DNA of 64,000 nt from positions 248,001 to 312,000 of the forward strand of contig NZ_LN898210.1 of NCBI RefSeq assembly GCF_001457795.1, in the 5' to 3' direction. Origin of the DNA: Olsenella massiliensis (lineage in GTDB: Bacteria; Actinomycetota; Coriobacteriia; Coriobacteriales; Atopobiaceae). Of this stretch, positions 17,636 through 25,863 are shown one piece after another (position 1 is the first letter of the stretch; each line of letters opens with the position of its first letter). The notes under the pieces were generated by a model. The model worked only from the letters and a program-made list of their open reading frames with translations. It made no database searches and was not told where the DNA came from. The position numbers were made by a program, and so were the translations under genes.

Positions 17636-18070
17636 ATGGATCAGACCAAGAAGAACGGCGCGGACATGGACGCCACCGAGATCTTCAGGATGCCGTCCAC
17701 GGACTCCACGTCGCCCGACCTCATCGGGGGCGCCACGCCCGCGCGGCCGACGCTCTCGATCGTGAAGGGTCCCCAGACGGGATCCGTCTTCGAGCTGGGC
17801 ACGGTGGAGATCTCCATCGGTCGCGACCCCTCCAACGCCGTCTTTCTCAACGATATGACCGTCTCGCGTCGCCATGCGCGCATCGACCTGTCGGGCATCT
17901 CGTCCGGCTACGCCACGATCGAGGACCTGGGGTCGCTCAACGGCACCTGGGTTGACGGGGCCATCGTGAACAAGGCGGTCCTCAAGGACGGGTCCACGGT
18001 GCAGATCGGCACGTTTCGCATGGTCTTCCACACCAACCGGAAGCCCACGAGGATCGAGACCGGTGCCTAG
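17636..18070 (+). CDS. garA: GarA-like FHA domain protein
   Basis: A 144-residue protein with a short N-terminal tail and an FHA domain (about residues 40-135). The phosphothreonine-binding residues are seen in IGRDPSN, SRRHARI and LGSLNGTWVDG. The tail has Thr14 in DATEIFR, matching the position of the ETTSVFR phosphorylation site of mycobacterial GarA. In mycobacteria this tail, once phosphorylated by a Ser/Thr kinase, binds its own FHA domain and switches control of 2-oxoglutarate enzymes. The next gene is MerR-type, as in the Rv1827-Rv1828 pair. ATG 17636 is chosen over TTG 17615. Confidence 0.85.
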   Translation: MDQTKKNGADMDATEIFRMPSTDSTSPDLIGGATPARPTLSIVKGPQTGSVFELGTVEISIGRDPSNAVFLNDMTVSRRHARIDLSGISSGYATIEDLGSLNGTWVDGAIVNKAVLKDGSTVQIGTFRMVFHTNRKPTRIETGA

Positions 18071-18073
18071 CCC

Positions 18074-18802
18074 ATGCCAGATGCCGGGTATCTCACGATA
18101 GGGAAGGTCGTCAAAAGGCTGCAGGCGCAGTACCCGGACCTCTCCATCTCAAAGGTGCGCTACCTTGAGGACGAGGGGCTGCTCACGCCCTCGCGCACCC
18201 CGTCGGGCTACCGCCTGTACTCACAGTCGGACATCCATCGCCTGGAGACGATTCTCTACCTGCAGAAGAATCGATTCATGCCCCTGCAGGTCATCAGGGA
18301 CCAGCTGGAGGGCAAGAGCGGCGACGCGCTGTCAGGGGCCCTCGCCGCCAGCCTCACGGAGGCGCAGCAGGAGGGCGCCGCGGCCCAGGACCGCCTCTAT
18401 CCCATCGATCGCGTCCCCGAGCTCTTCGGCACGTCCGTGAGTCTGGTGCGTCAGTGCTCCGACGCCGGGCTCATCGTCCTCAAGAAGTCGCCGCACGGTC
18501 GCGACCTGGTTGACGGGCACGACATCCCCCTCATACGAACCTGCAACGAGCTCCAGCACTTTGGCATCGCCCCCAAGAACCTTCGCCAGTACGTCACGGC
18601 GGCCAACCGCGAGAGCGCCCTCTTTGAGCAGGCCCTCATGGTGTACGCACGCAAGGCGGGCGGCGTCGAGATGGAGCATACGAACGAGACGCGCGAGCAG
18701 TTTGCCAACGCCCTCCAGCAGATACTGATACTTACGAGCCAGGTGCACGACACCCTGCTCAAGCGGCAGATCAGACGGGCCTTCTCACAGATGGGGGAGT
18801 AG
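18074..18802 (+). CDS. MerR-family transcriptional regulator (Rv1828/FtsR-like)
   Basis: A 242-residue regulator with an N-terminal MerR helix-turn-helix (LTIGKVVKRL, then KVRYLEDEGLLTPSRTPSGYRLYS, residues 6-55). A second, winged-helix-like repeat (IDRVPELFGTSVSLVRQCSDAGL) begins near residue 115. Position directly after a GarA-like FHA gene matches the actinobacterial pair Rv1827-Rv1828, whose corynebacterial relative FtsR activates ftsZ. The functional match is inferred from synteny and architecture. Only 3 bases separate it from the FHA stop and its own ribosome binding site is weak, so coupling is likely. Confidence 0.88.
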   Translation: MPDAGYLTIGKVVKRLQAQYPDLSISKVRYLEDEGLLTPSRTPSGYRLYSQSDIHRLETILYLQKNRFMPLQVIRDQLEGKSGDALSGALAASLTEAQQEGAAAQDRLYPIDRVPELFGTSVSLVRQCSDAGLIVLKKSPHGRDLVDGHDIPLIRTCNELQHFGIAPKNLRQYVTAANRESALFEQALMVYARKAGGVEMEHTNETREQFANALQQILILTSQVHDTLLKRQIRRAFSQMGE

Positions 18803-18845
18803 GAGGCCGCCTGGCTTGACCGCACGATTGACGAAAGGACCTTTC

Positions 18846-19385
18846 ATGCCCCAGGACGACGGCACGCTCGAGAGCCACATCATTGACATACCGGACTATC
18901 CCGAGCCGGGCGTCGTCTTCAAGGACATCACGCCCCTTCTCGCCTCGCCTGCGGGATTGCGCGAGGCCGTCGATAGGATGGCGGACCACTTTACGGACGC
19001 GGGAATCACGAAGGTCATCGGTGCGGAGGCGCGCGGCTTCTTGGTGGGCGCCCCGGTTGCCTACAAGCTGGGGGCCGGCTTCGTGCCGGCCCGCAAGCCC
19101 GGCAAGCTCCCTCGCGCCGTGTATAGCGAGTCGTATCTGCTGGAGTACGGCACGGACGAGCTTCAGATACACCAGGACGCCATCCAGGCGGGCGACAGGA
19201 TCCTCATCGTGGACGACCTCGTCGCGACGGGCGGCACGGCGGTGGCGACGGCCAAGCTTGCGACCAAGGCCGGCGGGGAGGTCGTGGGCTTTGCCTTCCT
19301 CCTCGAGCTTGCCTTCCTCGACCCGCGTACGACCATCGGGCGGGAGTTTTCCCAGGAGGTCTTCACGCTCGTGACGGTCAGCTAG
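18846..19385 (+). CDS. apt: Adenine phosphoribosyltransferase
   Basis: A 179-residue type I PRTase converting adenine and PRPP to AMP. It has the APT features FPEPGVVF-like YPEPGVVFKDITPLL near residue 17, the adenine loop EARGF, and the PRPP motif ILIVDDLVATGGTA near residue 121. ATG 18846 follows AAAGGA; the longer reading from 18816 has no start signal. With the NCS2 permeases downstream of 22.6 kb it forms part of the purine/pyrimidine salvage set. Confidence 0.95.
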   Translation: MPQDDGTLESHIIDIPDYPEPGVVFKDITPLLASPAGLREAVDRMADHFTDAGITKVIGAEARGFLVGAPVAYKLGAGFVPARKPGKLPRAVYSESYLLEYGTDELQIHQDAIQAGDRILIVDDLVATGGTAVATAKLATKAGGEVVGFAFLLELAFLDPRTTIGREFSQEVFTLVTVS

Positions 19386-19566
19386 GCACCGTCCTGCCGG
19401 CTTGCGACGGTCGCCTGAACCCCTTGCGCCGCAGCTCTGACGGGTCACGTCGGCTTTTTCGTCGCCGACTGTCGCGAGGGCCGCGTGCCACCCCACGCAT
19501 CGTGGCGCGTCGCTCCCACCAAGGGATATGATGGAACCCTCGCACGCGAGGGAGGGAGAGGGCGCG

Positions 19567-21177
19567 ATGCCCAACAATCGAGCGGACAAACAGGTGAGCA
19601 GGCGCTTCTCGCGGCGCTTTCAGGTGGACATGATCTGGGAGGGGGCCCTTGTGGGCCTGGCGGGAGGTGGCGTCGTCACGCTGTATCGCCTGAGCCTCAC
19701 CCGCGCCGAGGTCCTTTTGCGCCAGCTGCTTGCCCTCATGCAGCGACAGCCCCTTGCTATCGTGGGCCTCGTGGCCCTGCTCGTCGTCTCGTGCCTGATC
19801 GTGGCAAAGCTGGTGAGCTGGGAGCCGTATACCCAGGGTTCGGGCATTCCCCAGATCGACGCCGAGGTCATGGGCCGCATCGACATGCCCTGGCATCGGG
19901 TGGTGCTGGCAAAGTTCGTGGAGGGGACCCTCCTGACGCTCTCGGGCCTCTCGCTGGGCCGTGAGGGTCCCAGCGTGCAGCTGGGCGGCATGGGCGGCAA
20001 GGCCGTCTCGCGGGCGCTCAAACGCGGCAGGGGAGAGGAGCGTCTGCTTGTCACCTGCGGGGCGGCGGCGGGCATGTCAGCCGCGTTCCATGCGCCCCTC
20101 ACGGGCGTGCTCTTTGCGGTGGAGGAGATTCACAAGGAGTTCACCCCGTCGCTCATCGTCTCGGCCATGGCGTCGGCCGTCGCCGCGGACTTTCTCGTCT
20201 CGCAGGTGCTCGGCGTCACGCCGGTGCTGCAGCTGCGCTTCGTGCGCGACCTGCCGCATGCCTACTATCTGGCGGTGCTGGGACTGGGGCTGCTCTGCGG
20301 CGTCCTGGGGTCGCTTCACAACCAGGGCATGTTCCTGCTGAGCGAGCGGGCCTTCGCGCGTCTCGGGCGCCTTCCCTTCGTGGTGCGCCTCGCCGTGCCC
20401 TACCTGCTCTCCGGCGTCGTGGCATGCGTCGCTCCGGTGCTCTTGTGCGGTGGCGACGCCATCGTCGAGGTCCTCGGGAGGCCCGACGCGCTGCCCCTGC
20501 TGACCATCGTGGGCCTGCTGGTGGGGAAGTACCTCTTCACCAGCGTCTCCTTTGCATCGGGGGCGCCGGGCGGCACGCTGTTTCCGCTCTGCGTCATGGG
20601 AATGCTCATCGGTGCCCTCTACGGGAGCCTTCTCGCGCACGTCACGGGCATCCAGGGCCTCTTTGTCGTCAACTTCATGGCCTTGGGCATAGCCGGCCTG
20701 TTCTCCTCGGTCGTGCGTGCGCCCGTCACGGGCGTGGTGCTCGCCTTTGAGCTCACGGGGAGCTTCAGCGCGCTGCTGGCGGTATCCATCGTGTCCATCG
20801 TGGCATACGTGATCGCCAACGTGCTGGGCAGCGACCCGTTCTACGAGCACCTGCTGGCAAACCTGCTGGGCGTGAGGAAGGTCACCTCGTCCGTGCGCGG
20901 TAACGTGACGGGCGAGAAGGCCCTTCATTCCTACACGGTGGGCGCGGGCAGCCGCCTTGAGGGCAGACGCCTGTGCGACGTTGACTGGCCGGCGTCCTCC
21001 CGCATCGTGACGATCGACCGCATGGGCACGGACATCGTGCCCACGGGCTCCACGATGCTCGAGTCGCTCGACAGCATCCTGGTCATCATGGACGCCGACA
21101 GCGAGGACCAGATTCAACCCAAGATATGGGACCTGTGTCGGAGCTCTCTGGCTACGGCGCGCACGCCGCGACGCTAG
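19567..21177 (+). CDS. ClC-family chloride channel/transporter with TrkA-C domain
   Basis: A 536-residue polytopic ClC protein. The anion selectivity motifs are present: GSGIPQ, GREGPSVQLG and GAPGGTLFP. The C-terminal 75 residues after the last membrane segment form a TrkA-C (RCK-C) domain (ending LESLDSILVIMD), instead of the CBS pair common in other ClCs. Such a domain suggests ligand gating by a nucleotide or ion. Whether it is a channel or a Cl-/H+ exchanger is not decided here. ATG 19567 follows GGGAGGGAGAGGG; ATG 19528 lies upstream in frame but has no such site. It is the last plus-strand gene before the dif-like site. Confidence 0.9.
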   Translation: MPNNRADKQVSRRFSRRFQVDMIWEGALVGLAGGGVVTLYRLSLTRAEVLLRQLLALMQRQPLAIVGLVALLVVSCLIVAKLVSWEPYTQGSGIPQIDAEVMGRIDMPWHRVVLAKFVEGTLLTLSGLSLGREGPSVQLGGMGGKAVSRALKRGRGEERLLVTCGAAAGMSAAFHAPLTGVLFAVEEIHKEFTPSLIVSAMASAVAADFLVSQVLGVTPVLQLRFVRDLPHAYYLAVLGLGLLCGVLGSLHNQGMFLLSERAFARLGRLPFVVRLAVPYLLSGVVACVAPVLLCGGDAIVEVLGRPDALPLLTIVGLLVGKYLFTSVSFASGAPGGTLFPLCVMGMLIGALYGSLLAHVTGIQGLFVVNFMALGIAGLFSSVVRAPVTGVVLAFELTGSFSALLAVSIVSIVAYVIANVLGSDPFYEHLLANLLGVRKVTSSVRGNVTGEKALHSYTVGAGSRLEGRRLCDVDWPASSRIVTIDRMGTDIVPTGSTMLESLDSILVIMDADSEDQIQPKIWDLCRSSLATARTPRR

Positions 21178-21268
21178 CGTCGCACAAGGAAACGGCGGTG
21201 TCGCACAAAAGGGCACGACGCGTCTGTCGTCACGTGTGCGACCCCACTCGGTCCACCCGGGACCCGTC

Positions 21269-21309
21269 CGCGCCTGCGAGGGTAGGCGAAAAAGGCCCTC
21301 GCAGGCGCG
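21269..21309. repeat. 14-bp perfect inverted repeat between convergent genes
   Basis: CGCGCCTGCGAGGG (21269-21282) and its exact complement (21296-21309) enclose a 13-base loop. It lies between the 3' ends of the ClC and trxB genes, 44 bases from the dif-like site. No T tract follows on either strand, so it is not a classical intrinsic terminator. It may still stop transcription from both sides, as U-less hairpins do in some actinobacteria. Confidence 0.7.
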
Positions 21310-21352
21310 ATCGGAGGCAGGACCCCAGGCTCCTAAAGCGGGCGTTTCTTTT

Positions 21353-21380
21353 ACTTTACATAAGATATATTATCATATTT
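21353..21380. other. dif: dif-like XerCD recombination site
   Basis: On the minus strand, a XerD-type arm TTATGTAAAGT follows a 6-bp centre TATATC and a XerC-type arm AAATATGATAA. From memory, known dif sites carry TTATGTTAAAT (E. coli), TTATGTAAACT (B. subtilis) or TTATGTCAAGT (actinobacteria) as the XerD arm and usually ATAA/GATAA at the inner end of the XerC arm. This site is an AT-rich island in GC-rich DNA, lies in an intergenic gap, and sits where gene orientation switches from plus to minus. All of these fit a chromosome-dimer resolution site at the replication terminus. Confidence 0.75.
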
Positions 21381-21403
21381 TTAGGAGGCGGCGGAGGGGG
21401 GTG

Positions 21404-22351
21404 CTAGCCCTCGACGGGCTGTCCCAGATACGACGCGACGCTCGTCGCGGCGATGGCGCCGTCCGCAGCGGCCGTCACGATCTGTCGCAGGCTCTTCTGC
21501 CTCACGTCACCAGCGGCAAAAAGGCCCGGAACCGTCGTCTCCATGCGCTCGTTTGCGACCACATATCCCTGGCGGTCAAGCTCAACGAGGTCCTTGACGA
21601 GTCCGGACGCAGGCACGCGACCCACGAAGACAAAGACGCCAAACGACCCCTTGTCGAAGGTCTCGGTGGTCAGCGCACCCGTCTCGTTGTTGCGGAAGGT
21701 CACGCTCTGCAGCAGCCCGTCTCCCCCGACCGCCGTGATACTAGTTAGGTACCTAACTTCTAGTTTCTCGCTCTCGGCGACCTGCTTCGCCACGGAGGCC
21801 TGGGCGCGCATGTGGTCCTTGCGGACGACCATGGTCACCTTGTCGGCAAACTTGGTGAGAAAAAGGGCCTCCTCGGCCGCGGAGTTGCCGCCGCCGATCA
21901 CGAAGACCTGCTTGCCGCGGTAGAACATGCCGTCACACGTGGCGCAGTATGACACGCCATGACCGCCAAACTCCTCCTCGCCGTCAAAGCCCGCATGGCG
22001 CGGCGTGGCGCCGCCGGCGAGGATGACCGCTCTGGTGACGTAGCTCGCTGCGGAGGTCGTCACGGTGAAGAGCCCGGACGACTCGTCGCGGCTGATGGAG
22101 CGTACGTCCTCCATGACGATGGCCGCTCCCAGGTCCTTGGCCTGCCTTTGCATGGCGTCGGTGAGCGAGAAGCCGTCGGTGTGCGGCACGCCAGGATAGT
22201 TGTCAACCTCGTTCGTGAGGATGACCTGCCCGCCGACGGCCTCCTGCTCAAGCGTGACGGCGTCAAGCAGCGCTCGGGCGGCGTAGATGGCGGCGGAGAG
22301 CCCCGCCGGGCCCCCTCCCACGATGACGAGGTCCCTGATGTTATCTGTCAT
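21404..22351 (-). CDS. trxB: Thioredoxin reductase
   Basis: A 315-residue FAD/NADPH disulfide reductase that keeps thioredoxin reduced. FAD motif GGGPAGLSAA at residues 12-21, redox pair Cys136-Ala-Thr-Cys139 (YCATCD), NADPH motif GGGNSAAEE, and the C-terminal FAD motif FAAGDVR are all present. ATG 22351 begins the FAD-binding sequence; upstream in-frame extension is unsupported. The coding DNA contains a 16-bp AT-rich palindrome (21743-21758). No thioredoxin gene is adjacent. Confidence 0.95.
   Translation of the reverse strand: MTDNIRDLVIVGGGPAGLSAAIYAARALLDAVTLEQEAVGGQVILTNEVDNYPGVPHTDGFSLTDAMQRQAKDLGAAIVMEDVRSISRDESSGLFTVTTSAASYVTRAVILAGGATPRHAGFDGEEEFGGHGVSYCATCDGMFYRGKQVFVIGGGNSAAEEALFLTKFADKVTMVVRKDHMRAQASVAKQVAESEKLEVRYLTSITAVGGDGLLQSVTFRNNETGALTTETFDKGSFGVFVFVGRVPASGLVKDLVELDRQGYVVANERMETTVPGLFAAGDVRQKSLRQIVTAAADGAIAATSVASYLGQPVEG
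21743..21758. repeat. 16-bp perfect palindrome inside trxB
   Basis: AGTTAGGTACCTAACT is its own reverse complement. It lies inside the trxB coding sequence and encodes VRYLT using codons (AGG, CTA, ACT, AGT nearby) that are rare in this GC-rich gene. That makes it stand out. Confidence 0.8.
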
Positions 22352-22536
22352 GAGGCAACCCTTCGTTGTTGCGATGGCACTACAGGGACTGTTGTACCCA
22401 ACTACGGGGCTCAACCATGGGCGGGTCGGTCGCGACATGACGCTCGTCCTGCCTGACGGCGCGCCCGGTGCATGGCAACAATTGGCCGCTGGCGGCGCAA
22501 CATGGCGAGTTGGCGCGTGCGACCTGCGTCAACGTA

Positions 22537-22607
22537 GCCAAACACGACATTGATACCAAAACGTGGCGGCAAACGGCCTAATGTTGGTATGTCCGTCGTG
22601 TTTTGGC
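22537..22607. promoter_or_regulatory. Interrupted dyad upstream of trxB
   Basis: An imperfect inverted repeat between uraA and trxB. The left arm starts GCCAAACACGAC and ends ATACCAA (22537-22559); the right arm starts TTGGTAT and ends GTCGTGTTTTGGC (22584-22607). There is no T tract, so a protein-binding or RNA-structure role is as likely as termination of uraA. The remaining bases of the 267-base gap hold no other signal I trust. Confidence 0.4.
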
Positions 22608-22618
22608 CACGAAGGACG

Positions 22619-23908
22619 TCACGATGACGATGACTCCACGTCCGACTCCGCCTTCGAGGCTGCCGGCGAGGAGGGCAGGATGAGGTTGAGCGCGATGCCC
22701 GCGAGCGCCGAGGTGGCCATGCCAGGCAGCGTGTAGGAGCCCAGCGGGATTGCCGCACCCGACGTCTCCATGCCGACGCCCAGGATGATGACGACGGAGG
22801 CGATCATGAGGTTGCGGTTCTCGTCAAAGTTCACGCGATTTGCCACGAGCATGCGCAGCCCGTTGGAGGCGATGAGACCAAAGAGGAGAAGGCTCACGCC
22901 CCCCATGACCGGCGTGGGGATGGTGCTGATGAAGGCGGCGAGCTTGGGGCAGAAGCCGCCCACGAACAGGGCAAAACCAGCGGCGTACCAGAACACCTGG
23001 GTCGCATACACGCGCGTGACGCTCATGACGCCGATGTTCTCGGCATAGGTGGTGGTGGGAGGGCCGCCGAGAAAGCCGGAGATCATGGTCGAGATGCCGT
23101 CACCGGCCAGGGAGCGCGGCAGCATGGGACGATAGTCGCGTCCCACGATCTCGCCGACGGCAAGCAGGTGGCCGATGTGCTCGATGACGACGACCAGCGC
23201 GACCGGCGCGACGAGCGCGACGGCGCCCGGGTCAAGCTGGGGCATCTGCACGGGAGGCAGGCCCAGCCAGGCGGCATCGGCGACGGCCTGCACGTTCACG
23301 AGCCCCAGGGGGATGGAGACAAGGTAGCCGACGATGATGGCCAAAAGGATGGGAAGCGTTCCTAGGAGGCCTCCCCTGCTGGAGAACGCGACGGCGGCAA
23401 TAAGCGTGACGGCGGCGACGAGGGCGCCCTCGGCGACGAACGAGTCCGTCGCCGCGTTGAGGGCCATCCGCACGGCCGTGGCGGAGAGGCCCACGCCAAT
23501 GACCACCATGACGGATGCGACGAGCACGGGCGGCAGAAGCCTGTCGAGCCATCCCGTGCCGACGAGCTTGATGATGCCGGCAACGACCAGAAAGACGACG
23601 CCCGCCGCGACGACGCCCGAAAGCGCCGTGGACAGGCTTCCCGTGGCGGCGGTCGCCGCGATGATGGGGCTGATGAACGCAAAGGAGCTGCCAAGATAGC
23701 TGGGAATCTTGTTGCGCGTGACGAGCAGGTAGCAGATCGTGCCGATGCCCGAGCACATGATGGCGACGTTGGGATTCAGGCCCGTGAGGACCGGTACGAG
23801 CACCGTCGCGCCGAACATGCTCATCATGTGCTGGATGCCGAGCGGTATGGCCCTCGAGCTGCTCATGCGCTCGTCGACGCCGATGACCGATCGAGTGGTG
23901 CGTGCCAT
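22619..23908 (-). CDS. Uracil/xanthine permease, NCS2 family (UraA-like)
   Basis: A 429-residue nucleobase permease with about 14 transmembrane segments. It carries UraA-type signatures: PLGIQHMMSMFGATVLVP near residue 22 and, later, a conserved Glu in VVIEHIGH and the GDGISTM/GGPPTTTYAENIGVM loop. It should import uracil with protons. GAAGGGAG precedes ATG 23908. It follows the terminator of the purine permease, so it probably has its own promoter in the 69 bases between. Confidence 0.92.
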   Translation of the reverse strand: MARTTRSVIGVDERMSSSRAIPLGIQHMMSMFGATVLVPVLTGLNPNVAIMCSGIGTICYLLVTRNKIPSYLGSSFAFISPIIAATAATGSLSTALSGVVAAGVVFLVVAGIIKLVGTGWLDRLLPPVLVASVMVVIGVGLSATAVRMALNAATDSFVAEGALVAAVTLIAAVAFSSRGGLLGTLPILLAIIVGYLVSIPLGLVNVQAVADAAWLGLPPVQMPQLDPGAVALVAPVALVVVIEHIGHLLAVGEIVGRDYRPMLPRSLAGDGISTMISGFLGGPPTTTYAENIGVMSVTRVYATQVFWYAAGFALFVGGFCPKLAAFISTIPTPVMGGVSLLLFGLIASNGLRMLVANRVNFDENRNLMIASVVIILGVGMETSGAAIPLGSYTLPGMATSALAGIALNLILPSSPAASKAESDVESSSS

Positions 23909-23977
23909 GCGTCTCCCTTCATTCTGGGTGTGGTCCCGCGAGGCGAAGGCTTCGCGGCAAGTTACGCCTCAAAGGTC

Positions 23978-24006
23978 AAAAAAAGGGCCCGACCTCAGTC
24001 GGGCCC
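23978..24006 (-). terminator. Intrinsic terminator after the purine permease
   Basis: On the minus strand a 9-bp GC-rich stem (GGGCCCGAC/GTCGGGCCC, 23985-24006) with a 4-base loop is followed by seven T residues (A run 23978-23984 on plus). It starts 15 bases after the NCS2 permease stop and separates it from uraA. Confidence 0.92.
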
Positions 24007-24021
24007 CGGACGGCCTCGCCG

Positions 24022-25335
24022 CTAGGAGACGAGGAAGTAGATAACGAAGGCGGCCGCCGCAACCCACATGAGGGGCTTGATCTTCCTGACCTGGCCCGTG
24101 GCGAGGGCGACGACGACATAGCCGATGAAGCCCAGACCGATGCCGGACGAGATGGAGTAGGTCATGGGGATGCCGGCGACGATGAGGAAGGCGGGAAGGC
24201 CCTCGAGAAGGTCACCCCATGCGATCTCGGCCGCCTCGGACAGCATGAGGTAGCCAACATACACCAAGGCGCCGCAGGTGGCGGCCCCGGGAACCACGGC
24301 GATCAGGGGTGCGAAGAACGCGGCGAGGATGAAGAGCAGACCGCAGGACACGGACGTGAGGCCCGTGCGCCCGCCGTCGGCGGCGCCGGAGGCGGACTCG
24401 ACGAAGGAGGTGATGGAGGAGGCGCCCACGAGGCCGCCCATCCAGGCGGCGCAGGAGTCCACGACGAGAATCTCTCGCATGTTCTCCACGTTGTCGTCCT
24501 CGGTGAGGAACTCACCCTGCTTCGCGACGGCCATGGCGGTGCCCATCGTGTCGAAGAAGTCCGACATCATGAGCGAGAAGGCCAGGATGAGCAGGGTGGG
24601 CGTCGTGACGACCTTGGCGAGGCCGATGACGCCGGCCTGGTCGGCCTGGAAGGGCGCCCCAAAGGACGAGAAGTCGGGCAGCGAGACGACGCCCGCCGGC
24701 ATGGCCGTGAGCCCCAGGGGGATGCCCAGGACGACGGCGACGAGGATGCCCAGGAGCAGGGCGCCCTTGACGCCCAACGCCACGAAGGTGACCGTGGCAA
24801 CGATGGAGATGACACCCAGGATGAACGAGGGGCTCGTGACGTCGCCCAGCGAGACCAGCGTCGCGCCGTCACCGTTGATGATGCCGGCATTGGCGAGGCC
24901 GATCATGGCGATGAAGAGGCCGAGCCCCACCGAGATGCCATGGCGCAGCGACACGGGGATGGCGTCCATGATGGCCTCGCGCAGGCCGCACAGGACCAGC
25001 AGCAGGATGACGACGCCCTCGACGAAGATGACGCCCATGGCGGCGTGCCAGTCGCCGTCGCAGTACGACGTGGTGGCGACGACGATCATGGAGTTGATGC
25101 CGAGCCCGGAGGCCAGGGCGATCGGTCGGTTGGCGAAGACTCCCATGAGAATCGTCATGACGCCGGCGCCAAAGCAGGTGCTGGTGATGGTGGCGGAGAT
25201 GGGGACGCCCGCGCTCGAGAGAATGAGGGGGTTCAGGGCGATGATGTAGGACATCGCCAGAAACGTCGTCAGGCCGGCGCGAAACTCCTGCGAGAGGGAC
25301 GATCCCCTCTCGGACATCTTGAAGAGCTGTTCCAT
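24022..25335 (-). CDS. Guanine/hypoxanthine-type purine permease (NCS2, AzgA-like)
   Basis: A 437-residue polytopic permease of the AzgA/PbuG branch of NCS2, importing hypoxanthine, guanine or adenine. Family landmarks include EFRAGLTTFLAMSYIIALNP near residue 20, the ATCFGAG-like STCFGAG, and MMSDFFDTMGT. GGAAGGA precedes ATG 25335, which opens at MEQLFKM; the longer reading has no start site. It is downstream of nrdR-dut on the same strand with a 75-base gap, so the three may share a transcript ended by the terminator at 23978. No purine riboswitch is visible. Confidence 0.9.
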   Translation of the reverse strand: MEQLFKMSERGSSLSQEFRAGLTTFLAMSYIIALNPLILSSAGVPISATITSTCFGAGVMTILMGVFANRPIALASGLGINSMIVVATTSYCDGDWHAAMGVIFVEGVVILLLVLCGLREAIMDAIPVSLRHGISVGLGLFIAMIGLANAGIINGDGATLVSLGDVTSPSFILGVISIVATVTFVALGVKGALLLGILVAVVLGIPLGLTAMPAGVVSLPDFSSFGAPFQADQAGVIGLAKVVTTPTLLILAFSLMMSDFFDTMGTAMAVAKQGEFLTEDDNVENMREILVVDSCAAWMGGLVGASSITSFVESASGAADGGRTGLTSVSCGLLFILAAFFAPLIAVVPGAATCGALVYVGYLMLSEAAEIAWGDLLEGLPAFLIVAGIPMTYSISSGIGLGFIGYVVVALATGQVRKIKPLMWVAAAAFVIYFLVS

Positions 25336-25410
25336 GCGTTCCTTCCTTCCAGCATGTTTGGATGGGTCCTTGCCGCCACGACGCTGGCTCGGCGGCATCG
25401 TGCGACGGCG

Positions 25411-25863
25411 TCAGACGCCGCTGGAGCCAAAGCCCTGCGCGCCGCGGTCGGTCTCGTCAAGGGCGCTGACCTCCTTGAGCGTCACGACGGGGACGCGCTT
25501 GATGACGAGCTGGGCGATGCGCTCGCCGCGCTCGATGCGGATGTCATGGACCGGGTCAAGGTTGATGGCGCAGACCTTGAGCTCGCCGCGGTAGTGGGCG
25601 TCGATGAGGCCGGGGGTGTTGGCCATGGAGAGGCCCTTCTTGAGGGCGAGGCCGCTGCGCGGCTGGACGAAGCCCCCGAAGCCCTCGGGGATGGCGACGG
25701 CGAGCCCCGTCGACACGAGGCGCCGCTCAAAGGGCTTGAGCGTCACGTCCTCGTTCGAGCGCAAATCAAGCCCCGCGTCGCCCTCATAGGCATAGCTTGG
25801 CAGCTGGACGGTGGGATCGAGGCGGCGTATGGGAAGGGTGATGCGGTCGGGCTGGTGCGTCAT
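25411..25863 (-). CDS. dut: Deoxyuridine triphosphatase (dUTPase)
   Basis: A 150-residue trimeric dUTPase converting dUTP to dUMP. The five family motifs can be followed: GDAGLDL (motif 1), PRSGLA (motif 2), [11 protein letters not shown] (motif 3), RGERIAQLV (motif 4) and the C-terminal [10 protein letters not shown] (motif 5). Its ATG overlaps the nrdR stop (ATGA), so the two are translationally coupled. Together with the dCMP deaminase this supplies dUMP for thymidylate and keeps uracil out of DNA. Confidence 0.96.
   Translation of the reverse strand: MTHQPDRITLPIRRLDPTVQLPSYAYEGDAGLDLRSNEDVTLKPFERRLVSTGLAVAIPEGFGGFVQPRSGLALKKGLSMANTPGLIDAHYRGELKVCAINLDPVHDIRIERGERIAQLVIKRVPVVTLKEVSALDETDRGAQGFGSSGV

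Noticed and set aside
21269-21309. Intrinsic terminator call for the 14-bp hairpin
   Set aside because: No T tract follows on either strand; kept only as an inverted repeat.
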